NCBI GenBank assembly: GCA_035944135.1
Contig: DASZBM010000007.1
Coordinates: 62,001 to 126,000, forward strand
Direction: 5' to 3'
Source of the DNA: Acidobacteriaceae bacterium
Lineage (GTDB): Bacteria > Acidobacteriota > Terriglobia > Terriglobales > Acidobacteriaceae
Length of the DNA: 64,000 bases
The position numbers and the translations under genes are program-made. Below the pieces are notes generated by a model that was given only the letters and a program-made list of their open reading frames with translations, made no database searches and was not told the DNA's origin. Within the stretch, counting starts at the first letter, position 1. Every line of letters starts with the position of its first letter. Positions 1-9,400 of this stretch are shown here, in pieces.

Positions 1-1
1 G

Positions 2-550
2 ATCCTTGTGCACCAGAACCAGATGGCGGATGCCGCCGGGCTGGAGCGCATCGAGAATGATGAAGAGCTTGACCGGCTGCGCTACTCGCATCAGCTGATT
101 GAGGTCGCGGGATCTCCGGCCTTGCACGTGAATCCGGAGCTTCCGGAGAACCGCCGCTTTGCGCGGCCATGGACGGCGAAGTTTGCGAGCGACATTGCGC
201 GCGCCTATTATGCGCGATTTGGCCAGCCGCTGGAATTGAACTCGGCGGTGCGCACGATCTCTTATCAGCTTCGGCTGCAGCACGTGAACGGCAATGCGGC
301 CGCGATCGAAGGAGAAACTGCATCACCGCATTTGACCGGCCAGGCGATTGACTTCGGAAAGAAGGGCATGACAGTAGCGCAGATCGCGTGGATGCGGTTG
401 TATCTCGCGCCGCTGATGAACGCGGGTATGATCGACGTGGAAGAGGAATTCCAGCAGGCGTGCTTCCACATCAGCGTCTATCGCAAATACACGGGCGGAT
501 CGACCGCGGACCTGGCGCAGGCGCAGTCGCACACCGGGGTCAATAACTAA
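2..550 (+). CDS. M15-like peptidase fold protein (DUF5715-like), 5' truncated
   Basis: The reading frame is open to the left edge of the window, so the N-terminus lies outside. The visible part carries the metal-site pattern of the VanY/DacB M15 peptidase fold: a SxHxxGxAxD-type motif (SPHLTGQAIDF, about residues 106-116 of the visible part, His and Asp ligands) and a later H-x-x-V motif (CFHISVY, His about 154). An Arg about 25 residues before the first motif also fits. Proteins of this kind (DUF5715 group, common in Acidobacteriota) are inferred to act on peptidoglycan or cell-wall peptides in the periplasm. No signal peptide can be judged because the start is missing. A stem-loop at 582-615 follows the stop. 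The family call is moderately sure; the enzyme activity is inference. Confidence 0.7.
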   Translation: MLVHQNQMADAAGLERIENDEELDRLRYSHQLIEVAGSPALHVNPELPENRRFARPWTAKFASDIARAYYARFGQPLELNSAVRTISYQLRLQHVNGNAAAIEGETASPHLTGQAIDFGKKGMTVAQIAWMRLYLAPLMNAGMIDVEEEFQQACFHISVYRKYTGGSTADLAQAQSHTGVNN

Positions 551-581
551 TCGGCATCGAGCCATTGAAGGCAAATAGAAA

Positions 582-615
582 GGCGCGGCTCCCATGGAGA
601 CCGCGCCGGAATTTT
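582..615. terminator. Rho-independent terminator between convergent genes
   Basis: The stem is GGCGCGGCTCC (582-592) with GGAG (596-599), a bulged A, then CCGCGCC (601-607), followed on the plus strand by GGAATTTTT. It sits between the stop of the M15-like gene and the stop of the minus-strand DUF6496 gene, where a shared terminator is expected. Confidence 0.75.
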
Positions 616-621
616 TCGCGC

Positions 622-987
622 TTACTTGTTCGGATTGTCCGGAACCTTCGCGCCTTTTTTGCGAGCTTCCGAAAGTCCGATTGCAATGGCCTGTTTCGGA
701 TTCGTGACCTTCTTGCCGCTGCGGCCGCTCTTCAGCTTGCCCTGATGCATCTCGTGCATCTCGCGCTTCACCTGTTTGCCAGCGCCTTTCGAGTACTTGC
801 GGCCAGAGCTCTTCTTCGAGGAACTCTTCTTCGAAGAGGATTTCTTCGCAGAAGACTTTTTCGCGGAGCTCTTTTTGGGGCCCGACTGCTTAGTACTTCG
901 ACTGCTCTTCTTCTTGCTGGAGGACTTCTTGGCTGAGGCTTTGCGGCCCGAGGATTTCTTCTTGCTGCTGGATTTCTTGGTTGCCAT
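622..987 (-). CDS. Lys/Ser-rich DUF6496 histone-like protein
   Basis: A 121-residue, strongly basic protein. Residues 1 to about 75 are a low-complexity run of KKSS, AKKSS and SGRK units like the tails of eukaryotic H1 and bacterial Hc1-type proteins. Residues from about 80 to the end form a short conserved block (KREMHEMHQGKLKSG, then NPKQAIAIGLSEARKKGAK) that I recognise as the DUF6496 type found in small nucleoid or stress-associated proteins. The start at 987 is favoured because GGGAGG lies about 10 bases upstream; longer frames to 1131 lack such a site. Its likely role is DNA compaction or binding of nucleic acid, which is inference from composition. It is a single gene, converging on the M15-like gene. 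Confidence 0.8.
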   Translation of the reverse strand: MATKKSSSKKKSSGRKASAKKSSSKKKSSRSTKQSGPKKSSAKKSSAKKSSSKKSSSKKSSGRKYSKGAGKQVKREMHEMHQGKLKSGRSGKKVTNPKQAIAIGLSEARKKGAKVPDNPNK

Positions 988-1099
988 TTGGGTTACTACC
1001 TCCCGTGAAGTTGGAGCACTGCTGCACCAACTTCGTTGCATCGCCGGATCTTCGTTCGTTGAGCCTGACCCTGCGTCGCGATTGGAGTGTACTTCGGAA

Positions 1100-2605
1100 T
1101 TAACGTTTGCGGCGAAGAAGAACCAGCGCAATCAACACGCCCGCACCAGCGAAGCTAATGCTTGCGAGAGTCCCGAGAATCCAGTCGAACGTGCGGCTGC
1201 GCGTGTGGTGAAGCTTGCCCGCCCGCCACGCAGCGTAGCTGAGCTGCAGATCGTCGGCGAGCCCGGGAATCGTGATCGCGCTGAACGCGCCGTCGGCGCC
1301 GGGCTCAGCGGGAAGTGAGCCGAAGATGCGCTCGGCGTCTGGCGGCGCGCCGTTGCGGTCTTTAGGGATGGCAGCGAGGAGTGCGTTCACTTCCGAATCG
1401 CGCGGATCGTCGAAGAGCGTCTCGTCAGCCGTGTTCGGGAACAGCGTCGTCCTCCCGGTTATGCGATGCTCGATGGCGGCGACGCCGTCCTGACAGACAC
1501 CAAGCGTGTAATACCCGCCGAAGGGAAGATCGGGATGGCGCTCATGCTGATGCATGTATGCAATGGTCAGCAGGCCCGCGAGGCGCGTAACTTCGACGGC
1601 CTGCGAGCCGGTGTAGGTGTGGGCCGCGCGCTTGAGCACCCATGCCTGGTCGAGTGTGTCCATGGTGCGCCACTCGCTCTTGCCGTCAATGCCGTAGTAA
1701 TAGCTGATGTCGGCGTTGATCTTCGGTCCGCGAATCTGCCATTCGTACTCGGCATGTGCAACAGGAACAAGCAGTGGTCGCGCGCCGATGCCGAACGGAC
1801 CGCCGGTAATCGGAACAGCGAAGCCGGTATTGACCCAGAAGGGCATCATCACGTCGGCGCCCTTGTAGTGGAGGTGCCCGAAGTTGGCGAAGTATCGCGC
1901 ATCGATCACAGTGACAGTGTGACCTGTGGCTGCGAGCGCAGCGATGAGGTCCTGCGGAGTTGCCGCGGCCTGTCCGGTGATCGTAACGGTCATGGGTTTC
2001 GCGCCGGCGAGTCCGCTCGCCGCCAGTCGGTTCAGCACGTCGGCGAGGCGCTGGCTTGCGGCGTGCTCGGGTGCAAGGTTGTTGGGGCCGTCGCCGCGTG
2101 TCACATCTGGCGCAAGCTGCGTGACGATCCCTTCAGTTGTGAACGGCGAAAAGGTGGATGGCTCATCGAGCGAGACCGTCTGCTCACGATCAAGAGCATA
2201 GGGACCGAGGTCGAGGAACTTCTGAGTGTCAGCAGGCGACTGATTCTTTGCAACGAGTTTGTCGATCCCGCCCACGGTCGGCGTGATCGCGCGCATGGAC
2301 CATCCAGGGAAGCGATCGAGGCCCTGCCAGTTCTTCCCCAGAATCAACTTGCGAAAATCATCGATGAGAGCAGGCGTGAGCAGCGCAGCTCCGTGCTTGC
2401 CGCCGTGCGACTGTCCCTGGAGCTCTTTCAGCAGCGCTTCGGTGAAGCCGGGCCTCGCAGAGAGCTCGCGCATCGTCTGCGATAGAAGGATGGTGTTCGG
2501 GGGCATCGGCGATTCGGGCGGTGTGTAGCGCCGCATGCACCCGGCCATGAGCAGTGTCGCCACAAGAAGAATGGCCCTTCGTCTTCGTCCGGTGAACCTC
2601 CGCAT
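1100..2605 (-). CDS. Unknown lipoprotein with C-terminal membrane anchor
   Basis: A 501-residue protein. The N-terminus is a lipoprotein signal (RRRR cluster, hydrophobic stretch, LLMAGC lipobox with Cys about 23). The long middle region (about 45-470) has no motif I recognise with certainty. It contains an alternating hydrophobic segment suggestive of a mixed alpha/beta domain (TVTITGQAAATPQDLIAALA) and a His/Tyr-rich part. The last about 25 residues are a transmembrane helix followed by RRKR, so the C-terminus would be cytoplasmic and the protein tethered at both ends. This is unusual for a lipoprotein. The gene is divergent from the secreted repeat protein at 2660, with only about 54 bases between starts. 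I do not assign a function. Confidence 0.75.
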   Translation of the reverse strand: MRRFTGRRRRAILLVATLLMAGCMRRYTPPESPMPPNTILLSQTMRELSARPGFTEALLKELQGQSHGGKHGAALLTPALIDDFRKLILGKNWQGLDRFPGWSMRAITPTVGGIDKLVAKNQSPADTQKFLDLGPYALDREQTVSLDEPSTFSPFTTEGIVTQLAPDVTRGDGPNNLAPEHAASQRLADVLNRLAASGLAGAKPMTVTITGQAAATPQDLIAALAATGHTVTVIDARYFANFGHLHYKGADVMMPFWVNTGFAVPITGGPFGIGARPLLVPVAHAEYEWQIRGPKINADISYYYGIDGKSEWRTMDTLDQAWVLKRAAHTYTGSQAVEVTRLAGLLTIAYMHQHERHPDLPFGGYYTLGVCQDGVAAIEHRITGRTTLFPNTADETLFDDPRDSEVNALLAAIPKDRNGAPPDAERIFGSLPAEPGADGAFSAITIPGLADDLQLSYAAWRAGKLHHTRSRTFDWILGTLASISFAGAGVLIALVLLRRKR

Positions 2606-2659
2606 GCGTTGAGACTACACTGCGCTCTCCCGAGATCGGCTGGTAGACTGGCTCGCGAT

Positions 2660-3889
2660 ATGACTCACCGGGTCCTCGGCGCGCTCTGTTTTGTTGCAAT
2701 CTTTGGCTGCGTTGATATCGCTGCGGCGGGCGCGCAGAACAACGAGGCGCTCGGCGCTGTCACGGGCCACGTCCAGTGTTCGGACACACAGCAGCCCGCG
2801 CGGCTGGCGCACGTTGTGCTTCAACCGGTCGTGGACCTAAACTCGCCGGTGCTCAGGAAGGACGACCGTGGGTATCACCCCGAAGGAACTTTTCAGCTGC
2901 AGACCGTGAGCCTCGACGGTTCGTTTACCATTCCCGCGGTACCGCCGGGTCGTTACTATGTGATCGCGGAGCAGGATGGCTATATTACCCCGCTCGCACT
3001 GTTTACGCGTGCGCAACTCAACGATCCGGACGAGGCGCTGAAGCAGAAGATAGCGCGCTACATGACAACGATCTCGGTCACGGCCGGGCACACCACTCAG
3101 GCCGATGTCACGGTTATTCGCGGTGCTGTCATCGCCGGAATGGTGCGCTTTGAGGATGGATCACCAGGCATCAATGTCGGGGTGCAGCTATTGCAGCGCA
3201 GTGACAAGGGTGAATGGCAGACTGTGCGTACTGGAAGACTCGCCAGTCACGGCATGGGTGGCACGAGCTATACGAATGACCAGGGAGCGTATCGCTTCAG
3301 CGGACTTGCAGCTGGTGAGTACATGGTGCGTGCCAATGTCGAGCTGAACAAGGTTACTGTCAGTTACATCTTTGCCTCCGGCGGCAGTACAGGCTACGGT
3401 GATGGCTATCATCTCCGTGTCTATCCCGGCGACGCGTTTCGTCCTGGCGACGCCAAGCCGGTGAAGGTCGAGGAGGGCGAAGACGCGACAAGTGTCGACG
3501 TTGATATACCGCTGTCGAAGCTATACACGCTCAGCGGAACCGTGATTCAACCGAACTCCGAGTTGCCTGTGAACTCGGCCCGCCTGACGCTTGTATTTGC
3601 CGATACGGGCGAGGAACTCACGTTCACGGACGTGGAGTCTGACGACGGGAGCTTTCGCTTTGACTTTGTACCGGGGGGTAACTACATCTTGCGCGCAACC
3701 AATATTGCGAACGTTGAGCGCACTGACGTGCCCAATTGCAAGGGTTGCATTCCGCCAACACACCTGGAGCTGAAGGGTCTCGCCACATTTGGCGATGCGT
3801 CTCTTCCGATTCAACTGACCAGTGACCAGAGCGCTGTGGTGGTACAGGCGACACAATCAAAGAAAACGGCAACCGCGCCTGCTCAGTAA
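2660..3889 (+). CDS. Secreted carboxypeptidase-regulatory-like repeat protein
   Basis: A 409-residue protein with a Sec signal peptide (cleavage expected after about residue 25, AAAGAQ). Three related beta-sandwich units are visible by their shared pattern 'G-S/A-F/Y-x-F/I-x-x-V/L-x-x-G-x-Y-x-V/L-R/x-A'. They are GSFTIPAVPPGRYYVIAEQD (about 90-110), GAYRFSGLAAGEYMVRAN (about 215-235) and GSFRFDFVPGGNYILRATN (about 335-355). This is the CarboxypepD_reg / transthyretin-like fold that is greatly expanded in secreted Acidobacteriota proteins and often precedes TonB-receptor barrels. Here no barrel follows, so it is a stand-alone surface or periplasmic protein. The start at 2660 was chosen because the preceding codons of the longer frame do not belong to a signal peptide. 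The specific ligand is unknown. Confidence 0.8.
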   Translation: MTHRVLGALCFVAIFGCVDIAAAGAQNNEALGAVTGHVQCSDTQQPARLAHVVLQPVVDLNSPVLRKDDRGYHPEGTFQLQTVSLDGSFTIPAVPPGRYYVIAEQDGYITPLALFTRAQLNDPDEALKQKIARYMTTISVTAGHTTQADVTVIRGAVIAGMVRFEDGSPGINVGVQLLQRSDKGEWQTVRTGRLASHGMGGTSYTNDQGAYRFSGLAAGEYMVRANVELNKVTVSYIFASGGSTGYGDGYHLRVYPGDAFRPGDAKPVKVEEGEDATSVDVDIPLSKLYTLSGTVIQPNSELPVNSARLTLVFADTGEELTFTDVESDDGSFRFDFVPGGNYILRATNIANVERTDVPNCKGCIPPTHLELKGLATFGDASLPIQLTSDQSAVVVQATQSKKTATAPAQ

Positions 3890-3902
3890 GGAGGCGGGTC
3901 CT

Positions 3903-5381
3903 CTATGCGTCGAGCTTCTTTACGACGAGCTCATTGAGCAGCGCCGGGTTCGCTTGGCCCTTCGAGAGCTTCATCACCTGGCCGACGAAGAACGCTGCCA
4001 CGGTGCGCTTGCCGCCCTTGAACTGCGCAACCTGCGCGGGGTTCGCGGCGATGACCTCGTCGATCATCTTCTCGATGGCGGAGCTGTCGGTGATCTGCTG
4101 CGGCTTGTCGCGGTCGTAGACAAAGGCGAAGTCGCGGCCCTCGGCAAAACAGGTGTCGAGGAGCTGCTTGAGCTGCTTCGAGCTGATGGCGCCGCCTTCG
4201 GTGAGGTCGGCGGCGAGCACGACACCGTCGAGCGAAATGGGACTCTTATCGAGCGTGATGTCGGCTGCGCGGAGACGCATGGTGATCTCGCTCAGCAGGA
4301 TGGACGCGACGCGCCTGGGTGACTTCGCGCGCTTGGCGGCCTGCTCAAACAAATCGCCGAGTTCGCGGTCTGTTGTAAGCGTTGCGGCATCCTGTGCGCT
4401 CAAGCCGAACTCAGTTGTGAGACGCGCGCGGCGTGCCTCCGGCAGCTCCGGCATTCCAGCGAGGATGTCCTTCTTCCATGCATCGCCGACGATCAGCGCC
4501 GGAAGATCAGGCTCCGGGAAATAGCGGTAGTCGTGCGCCTGCTCTTTCGAGCGCATGGAATACGTGCGGCCCTCGGCATTGTTCCAGAGGCGCGACTCCT
4601 GCACGACGCGGCCGCCCTCCTCAATCACGCCGATCTGCCGCTCGATCTCGTACTCCAGCGCGGCGCGGATGTAGCGGAAGCTGTTGACGTTCTTGACCTC
4701 AGCCTTGGTGCCGAATTTGTCAGAGCCCTTGGGCATCACGCTGACGTTGGCGTCGCAGCGCAGCGAGCCCTCTTCCATGTTGCAATCGCTGACGCCGGTG
4801 TAAAGCAGGATTTCCTTCAGGCGCGTGAGGTACTCGAAGGCTTCGTCGGGCGTGCGGATGTCGGGCTCGGAGACGATCTCGATGAGTGGCGTGCCACAGC
4901 GGTTGAGGTCGATGTAGGTGCGTGTGCCGGAGTCCGCGAAGCCGTCATGCAGGCTCTTGCCGGCGTCCTCTTCCATGTGCAGACGCGTGATGCCGATTCG
5001 TTTCGGATTGCCATCAGCGTCAGGCACAGTCAGTGAGCCATGTTCGGCGAGTGGTTTATCGAACTGCGATATTTGATAGCCCTTGGGCAGGTCGGGGTAG
5101 AAGTAGTTCTTGCGCGCGAAGATGCTGCGTGTGTTGATGGTGCAGCCAAGCGCTTCGGCCGCGAGCGTCGCGAACTCGACTGCCTGGCGGTTGAGCACGG
5201 GCAGAGCGCCGGGCAGACCCAGGCAGACCGGGCAGATGTGCGTGTTGGGCTCGCCGCCGTACTCGTTCTTGCAGCCGCAGAAGGCCTTGGTCTTCGTCAG
5301 CAGTTGGACGTGGACCTCAAGACCAATCACGGGTTGGTATTTGGCAATCACCTCGGGCGCGAGACCGGCAAGAGCGGGCAT
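3903..5381 (-). CDS. gatB: Asp-tRNA(Asn)/Glu-tRNA(Gln) amidotransferase subunit B
   Basis: A 492-residue protein of the GatB family, close to the usual 475-485. The N-terminal catalytic cradle starts with YQPVIGLEVHVQLLTKTKAF, followed by the zinc-site cysteines (FCGCKNEYGG and HICPVCLGLPG). The kinase-like core has KGYQISQFDKPL, RIGITRLHMEEDAGKS and DLNRCGTPLIEIVSEPD. The C-terminal YqeY/tail domain ends in NPALLNELVVKKLDA. GatB activates misacylated Glu-tRNA(Gln) or Asp-tRNA(Asn) for amidation by ammonia from GatA. gatA and gatC are not in the window, so the genes are not in one operon here. The gene converges on 2660-3889 with a 13-base gap and diverges from the channel gene at 5461. Confidence 0.97.
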   Translation of the reverse strand: MPALAGLAPEVIAKYQPVIGLEVHVQLLTKTKAFCGCKNEYGGEPNTHICPVCLGLPGALPVLNRQAVEFATLAAEALGCTINTRSIFARKNYFYPDLPKGYQISQFDKPLAEHGSLTVPDADGNPKRIGITRLHMEEDAGKSLHDGFADSGTRTYIDLNRCGTPLIEIVSEPDIRTPDEAFEYLTRLKEILLYTGVSDCNMEEGSLRCDANVSVMPKGSDKFGTKAEVKNVNSFRYIRAALEYEIERQIGVIEEGGRVVQESRLWNNAEGRTYSMRSKEQAHDYRYFPEPDLPALIVGDAWKKDILAGMPELPEARRARLTTEFGLSAQDAATLTTDRELGDLFEQAAKRAKSPRRVASILLSEITMRLRAADITLDKSPISLDGVVLAADLTEGGAISSKQLKQLLDTCFAEGRDFAFVYDRDKPQQITDSSAIEKMIDEVIAANPAQVAQFKGGKRTVAAFFVGQVMKLSKGQANPALLNELVVKKLDA

Positions 5382-5460
5382 GGTTTGAGTTTATCAATGC
5401 GCACCCCTCGCTGGCGGGCCGCCGCTGCATCTCATAGCTTCAGTTTCGCGGAGGCGGTGA

Positions 5461-6402
5461 ATGCCAGAGCAGTCGACGAGCGCGTCAGGACCAGAGCAGG
5501 CCGGCGAAGAACATCGCAAGGAGAGCGGCTGGGCCGGACAGAACGCAGGCGCGGCGAACAGCGACAGCAGTGGAGGCGGTAATGGAGGCGGTGGCGACAC
5601 CGGCGGATCGCGCCAGAAGAACCTGGAGCGGCCCACTGCAGAAGACATCTACGAGCAGGTCGCCCTTAATGCGAAGACGGAGCTGAAACGATCAACGCTG
5701 TCGCTCGCGATCTCTGGGTACGCCGGCGGCATCTTCATGGGGCTTTCGGGGCTGGGTACGGCGCTGGTGCTCGGCCTGTTCGGCACGTCGCCCAGGACGC
5801 ACTTCATCGCAGCCATGTTTTATCCGATCGGCTTCATCGTGGTGATCATCGGACGGGCGCAGCTCTTCACGGAGAACACTCTGTATCCGGTTGCGCTTGT
5901 TCTCTCGGAGAAGCGCGAACTGTGGAATACGCTGCGGCTGTGGTGCACGGTGCTTCCAGCCAACGTGCTGGGTGCGCTGACGTTTGCGGCGCTGGCGACA
6001 CGCACCGGCGCGCTTATGCCGGAGACTCGACAGGCGCTGATGCAGCTCGGTCTGCAAGCCGCGCACACCGCGCCGGGAACGATTTTCTGGAGCGCTGTCA
6101 CCGCGGGCTGGATCATCGCGACGGCCGCATGGCTCGTCTCCGGATCGCATTCGATTACGGGTTCAGTGATGATCCTGTGGATTCTCACTTACGTGGTGGG
6201 TCTGGGGAACTTCGCTCATTGCATCGCGACCTCGGGTGAAATTTTCTCCGCCGTGCTGGGTCACCAGCTTGGCACAGGCAGCTACTTTCACTGGCTTTGG
6301 ATTGCTGTCGCCGGAAACGTATGCGGGGGCGTGTTCATGGTCACGCTGCTGGAGTACGGACAGGCGATCCTGGCCAAGGGAGACACACCGGTCGAGCCGT
6401 AG
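5461..6402 (+). CDS. Formate/nitrite transporter (FNT) family channel
   Basis: A 313-residue protein. The first about 60 residues are a hydrophilic, Gly/Ser-rich cytoplasmic extension (GGGNGGGGDTGGS). Six hydrophobic helices follow from about residue 75. The FNT family signature is visible in the first helices (AISGYAGGIFMGLSGLGTAL), in LFTENTLYPVA (the Omega-loop region) and in NFAHCIATSGEIF with the conserved pore His. FNT channels move small monovalent acids such as formate, nitrite or hydrosulfide across the inner membrane; this subgroup is the YfdC-like type, for which the substrate is not known. A GGAGGCGG ribosome site sits just before the ATG. mfd follows after 50 bases and could be co-transcribed. 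Confidence 0.88.
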   Translation: MPEQSTSASGPEQAGEEHRKESGWAGQNAGAANSDSSGGGNGGGGDTGGSRQKNLERPTAEDIYEQVALNAKTELKRSTLSLAISGYAGGIFMGLSGLGTALVLGLFGTSPRTHFIAAMFYPIGFIVVIIGRAQLFTENTLYPVALVLSEKRELWNTLRLWCTVLPANVLGALTFAALATRTGALMPETRQALMQLGLQAAHTAPGTIFWSAVTAGWIIATAAWLVSGSHSITGSVMILWILTYVVGLGNFAHCIATSGEIFSAVLGHQLGTGSYFHWLWIAVAGNVCGGVFMVTLLEYGQAILAKGDTPVEP

Positions 6403-6452
6403 CCGAGGGCGAGCGTTCGCCGCGACAGGCGCCGGGCTACACTGGAGACTGC

Positions 6453-9400
6453 ATGATTCTTCCGTTCGTCCGCGAGTTGGTCGCGGACCTTGAACGATCT
6501 CCAGTCTTTGAGCGTGTGCGTCGCCATCTAGCGGGCGGCACGGGCCGGAGACGTGTGTCCGGACTGACCGCGACCGCGCGGGCTCTCTATCTTCCCTACT
6601 TCGTGAAGGCCGCTGAGGCGCCAGCGCTCGTGCTTGTGGCGGACAACAAGGCCGCCGAGGCGCTGCATGCAAATGTGCTCGCGGCCTGCCAGTTGAGCGG
6701 CGCGCTGAGTGCCGAAGAGGTGCTGCGGCTTCCCGCGCACGATGTGCTTCCGTTTGAAAATCTCTCGCCGCATCCGGAGATCCAGGAGCAGCGCGCAGCT
6801 ACGCTCTGGAAGATTGCAAGCGGGCAGGCACGGCTCGTGATCGTGCCGATTGAGGCTGCATGCATGCGGCTGTTTGCGCGCGATCATTACGCTGCGCTCG
6901 CTCTGATGCTGCGTCGCGGTGAGGAACACATACCGGAGATGCTGGTCGATCATTTGATCTCGGTCGGCTACACGCGCGTGGATGTCGTCGACATGCCGGG
7001 GCAGGTGACGATTCGCGGCGGCATTCTGGATGTGTATGGGCCCGAGATGGAGCGGCCGGTGCGCATCGACTTCTTCGGTGACGAGATCGAGTCGATTCGG
7101 CGCTTTGATCCGGAGACCCAGCGCTCTTCGACGTCGATCGACGAGGCGCTGCTGCTTCCGCTCACAGAGACACCCGCGACCGAGAAGCTGCTCGAGGCGA
7201 TCAATGCACGGCTGACGCGCAGCGGAAGTGCGGGCGCTGCGCTGGAGGGCGGTGATACTCCAGCGGAGTTGCAGACGCATGTCGGTGGCAATGCGCGTGA
7301 GGCGACGATCTTTCCCGGGTGGGAGTTTTACGCGCCAGTCGCCGGAGCGCGGTCGTCGCTGCTGGAACTGATGGGGCAGCACACGCGGGTATTCGTGGAA
7401 GAGCCCGCGATGGTGCTGAACCAGGGCGAGCGCTGGTGGAACAAGGTCGAGCAGCGGCATGAACGCTCCGGCATCGGGTCGCTGGTGCGCGCGGAGGATC
7501 TGTATCTCTCGCCGTGGGAGCTTGAGGACAGATTGCGTGCATTCTCGGGCTGTGATCTCGATCAACTCGGCGCGGTAGACGTGCTCGAGAGCACGCGGAG
7601 CGACGCGAGCGAGATCGAGTTTGCGACGCGGCCAACGCTGCGCTTTCATGGATCGATTCCGAGTTTCATCGATGAGTTGAAGAAGCTGATGGAGAGTGAG
7701 GCGCGCGTGCTCGTGGCTGCTCCCAATCAGGGTGAGCTGGAGCGGCTTGCCGGGCTACTGCAGGAATACAACGTGCCGTACCGCATCGGCTGGCGCACGG
7801 ACCACGGCGCGTCGGCGACCGTGTTTTCGGAGTCGAGCTATCTCGCCGGCGACCTGCGCACGCCAGTGCTGGTGCGCGCCGCGATTGCGAATGGCGTGCA
7901 GGTGCTCGATCTCGATCGGGCGACTGCTCGGCAGTTTGTACTCTTCGGCGCGAATGATCTGAACGACGAGGTCGACGTGCACGCGCGCCCCGTGCGCCGC
8001 GGCAAGACCTCGGCGTTTGTCTCGGACCTGCGCGATCTTGCGGTGGGCGATTATGTCGTGCACGTCGAGCATGGAATCGCGCGCTACGACGGCCTGCGTG
8101 TCATTGACGAAAAAACGAGCAGCGACGGCGATGGGAGTTCGCAGCTTGAGCTGATGATCCTCACCTTTGCCGAGGACGCGAAGCTGTATGTTCCGCTCAC
8201 ACGCCTCGATCTGATTCAGAAATATCGCTCAACGGAAGCAGGACCCGCGCCGCAGTTGAATCGGCTTGGAAATCCTTCGTGGTCCAAGACCAAGGCGCGC
8301 GTGAAGAAAGCCATGGAGGACATGGCTGAGGAGCTGCTAAAGCTCTACGCGCAGCGCAAGGCCGCGATGGGCACAGCGTTTTCGCCCGACAACAACATGA
8401 TGCGCGAGTTCGAGGACGCGTTCGACTACAACGAGACGGACGACCAGATCAGTGCGATTGCGGACATCAAGTCGGACATGGAGTCGACGCAGCCGATGGA
8501 TCGCCTGCTCTGCGGCGACGTGGGCTACGGCAAGACCGAGGTGGCGATGCGCGCGGCGTTCAAGGCCGTGCAGGATTCAAAACAGGTTGCTGTGCTCACC
8601 CCGACGACGGTGCTCTGTTTCCAGCACTTCGAAAGCTTTAAGCGGCGCTTCGCAAACTTCCCTGTCACCGTCGAGATGATCTCGCGTTTCCGCACGGCCA
8701 AGGAGCGCAAGGAGATTCTGGAGCGTGTGGCCGATGGTAAAGTCGACATCCTGATCGGAACGCACGCGATTCTTGCGCAGGGATTGAAGTTCCAGGACCT
8801 CGGATTGCTGGTGGTGGATGAGGAACAGCGCTTTGGCGTGCGGCATAAGGAGCGCCTGAAGCAGATGCGCGCCGCGATCGATGTGCTGTCGATGTCGGCG
8901 ACGCCGATTCCGCGCACGCTGCATATGAGTCTGGTTGGATTGCGCGACATGAGTGTCATTGAGACGCCGCCGAAGGACCGTATGGCAATTCAGACGGTCG
9001 TGGCGAAGTTCGACGAGAAGCTGATTCGCACAGCGATTGAAGTGGAGCTGGAGCGCGGCGGGCAGACGTATTTTGTGTCGAACCGCGTTGAGACGATCTA
9101 CGAGATGGCGACGAAGATTCGCGAGCTCGTGCCGCAGGCGCGCGTCGTTGTGGGCCATGGCCAGATGCCGGAGGCGGAGCTCGAGCGCGCGATGCTCGCG
9201 TTCATGAACGGCGAGTACGACGTGCTGTGCGCGACGAGCATCATCGAAAACGGCCTTGATATTCCGCGCGCAAACACGATCATCATCAACCGCGCAGACC
9301 GTCACGGATTGAGCGAGCTATATCAGCTTCGCGGACGCGTAGGGCGGTCGAATCGGCGCGCCTATGCGTACCTTCTGATTCCGCCGGAGCAGCAGTTGAC

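Noticed and set aside
6528-7649. Long open frame antisense to mfd
   Set aside because: It is an Arg/His/Leu-rich translation typical of the antisense of GC-rich codons. It lies wholly inside mfd and shows no motif or ribosome site.
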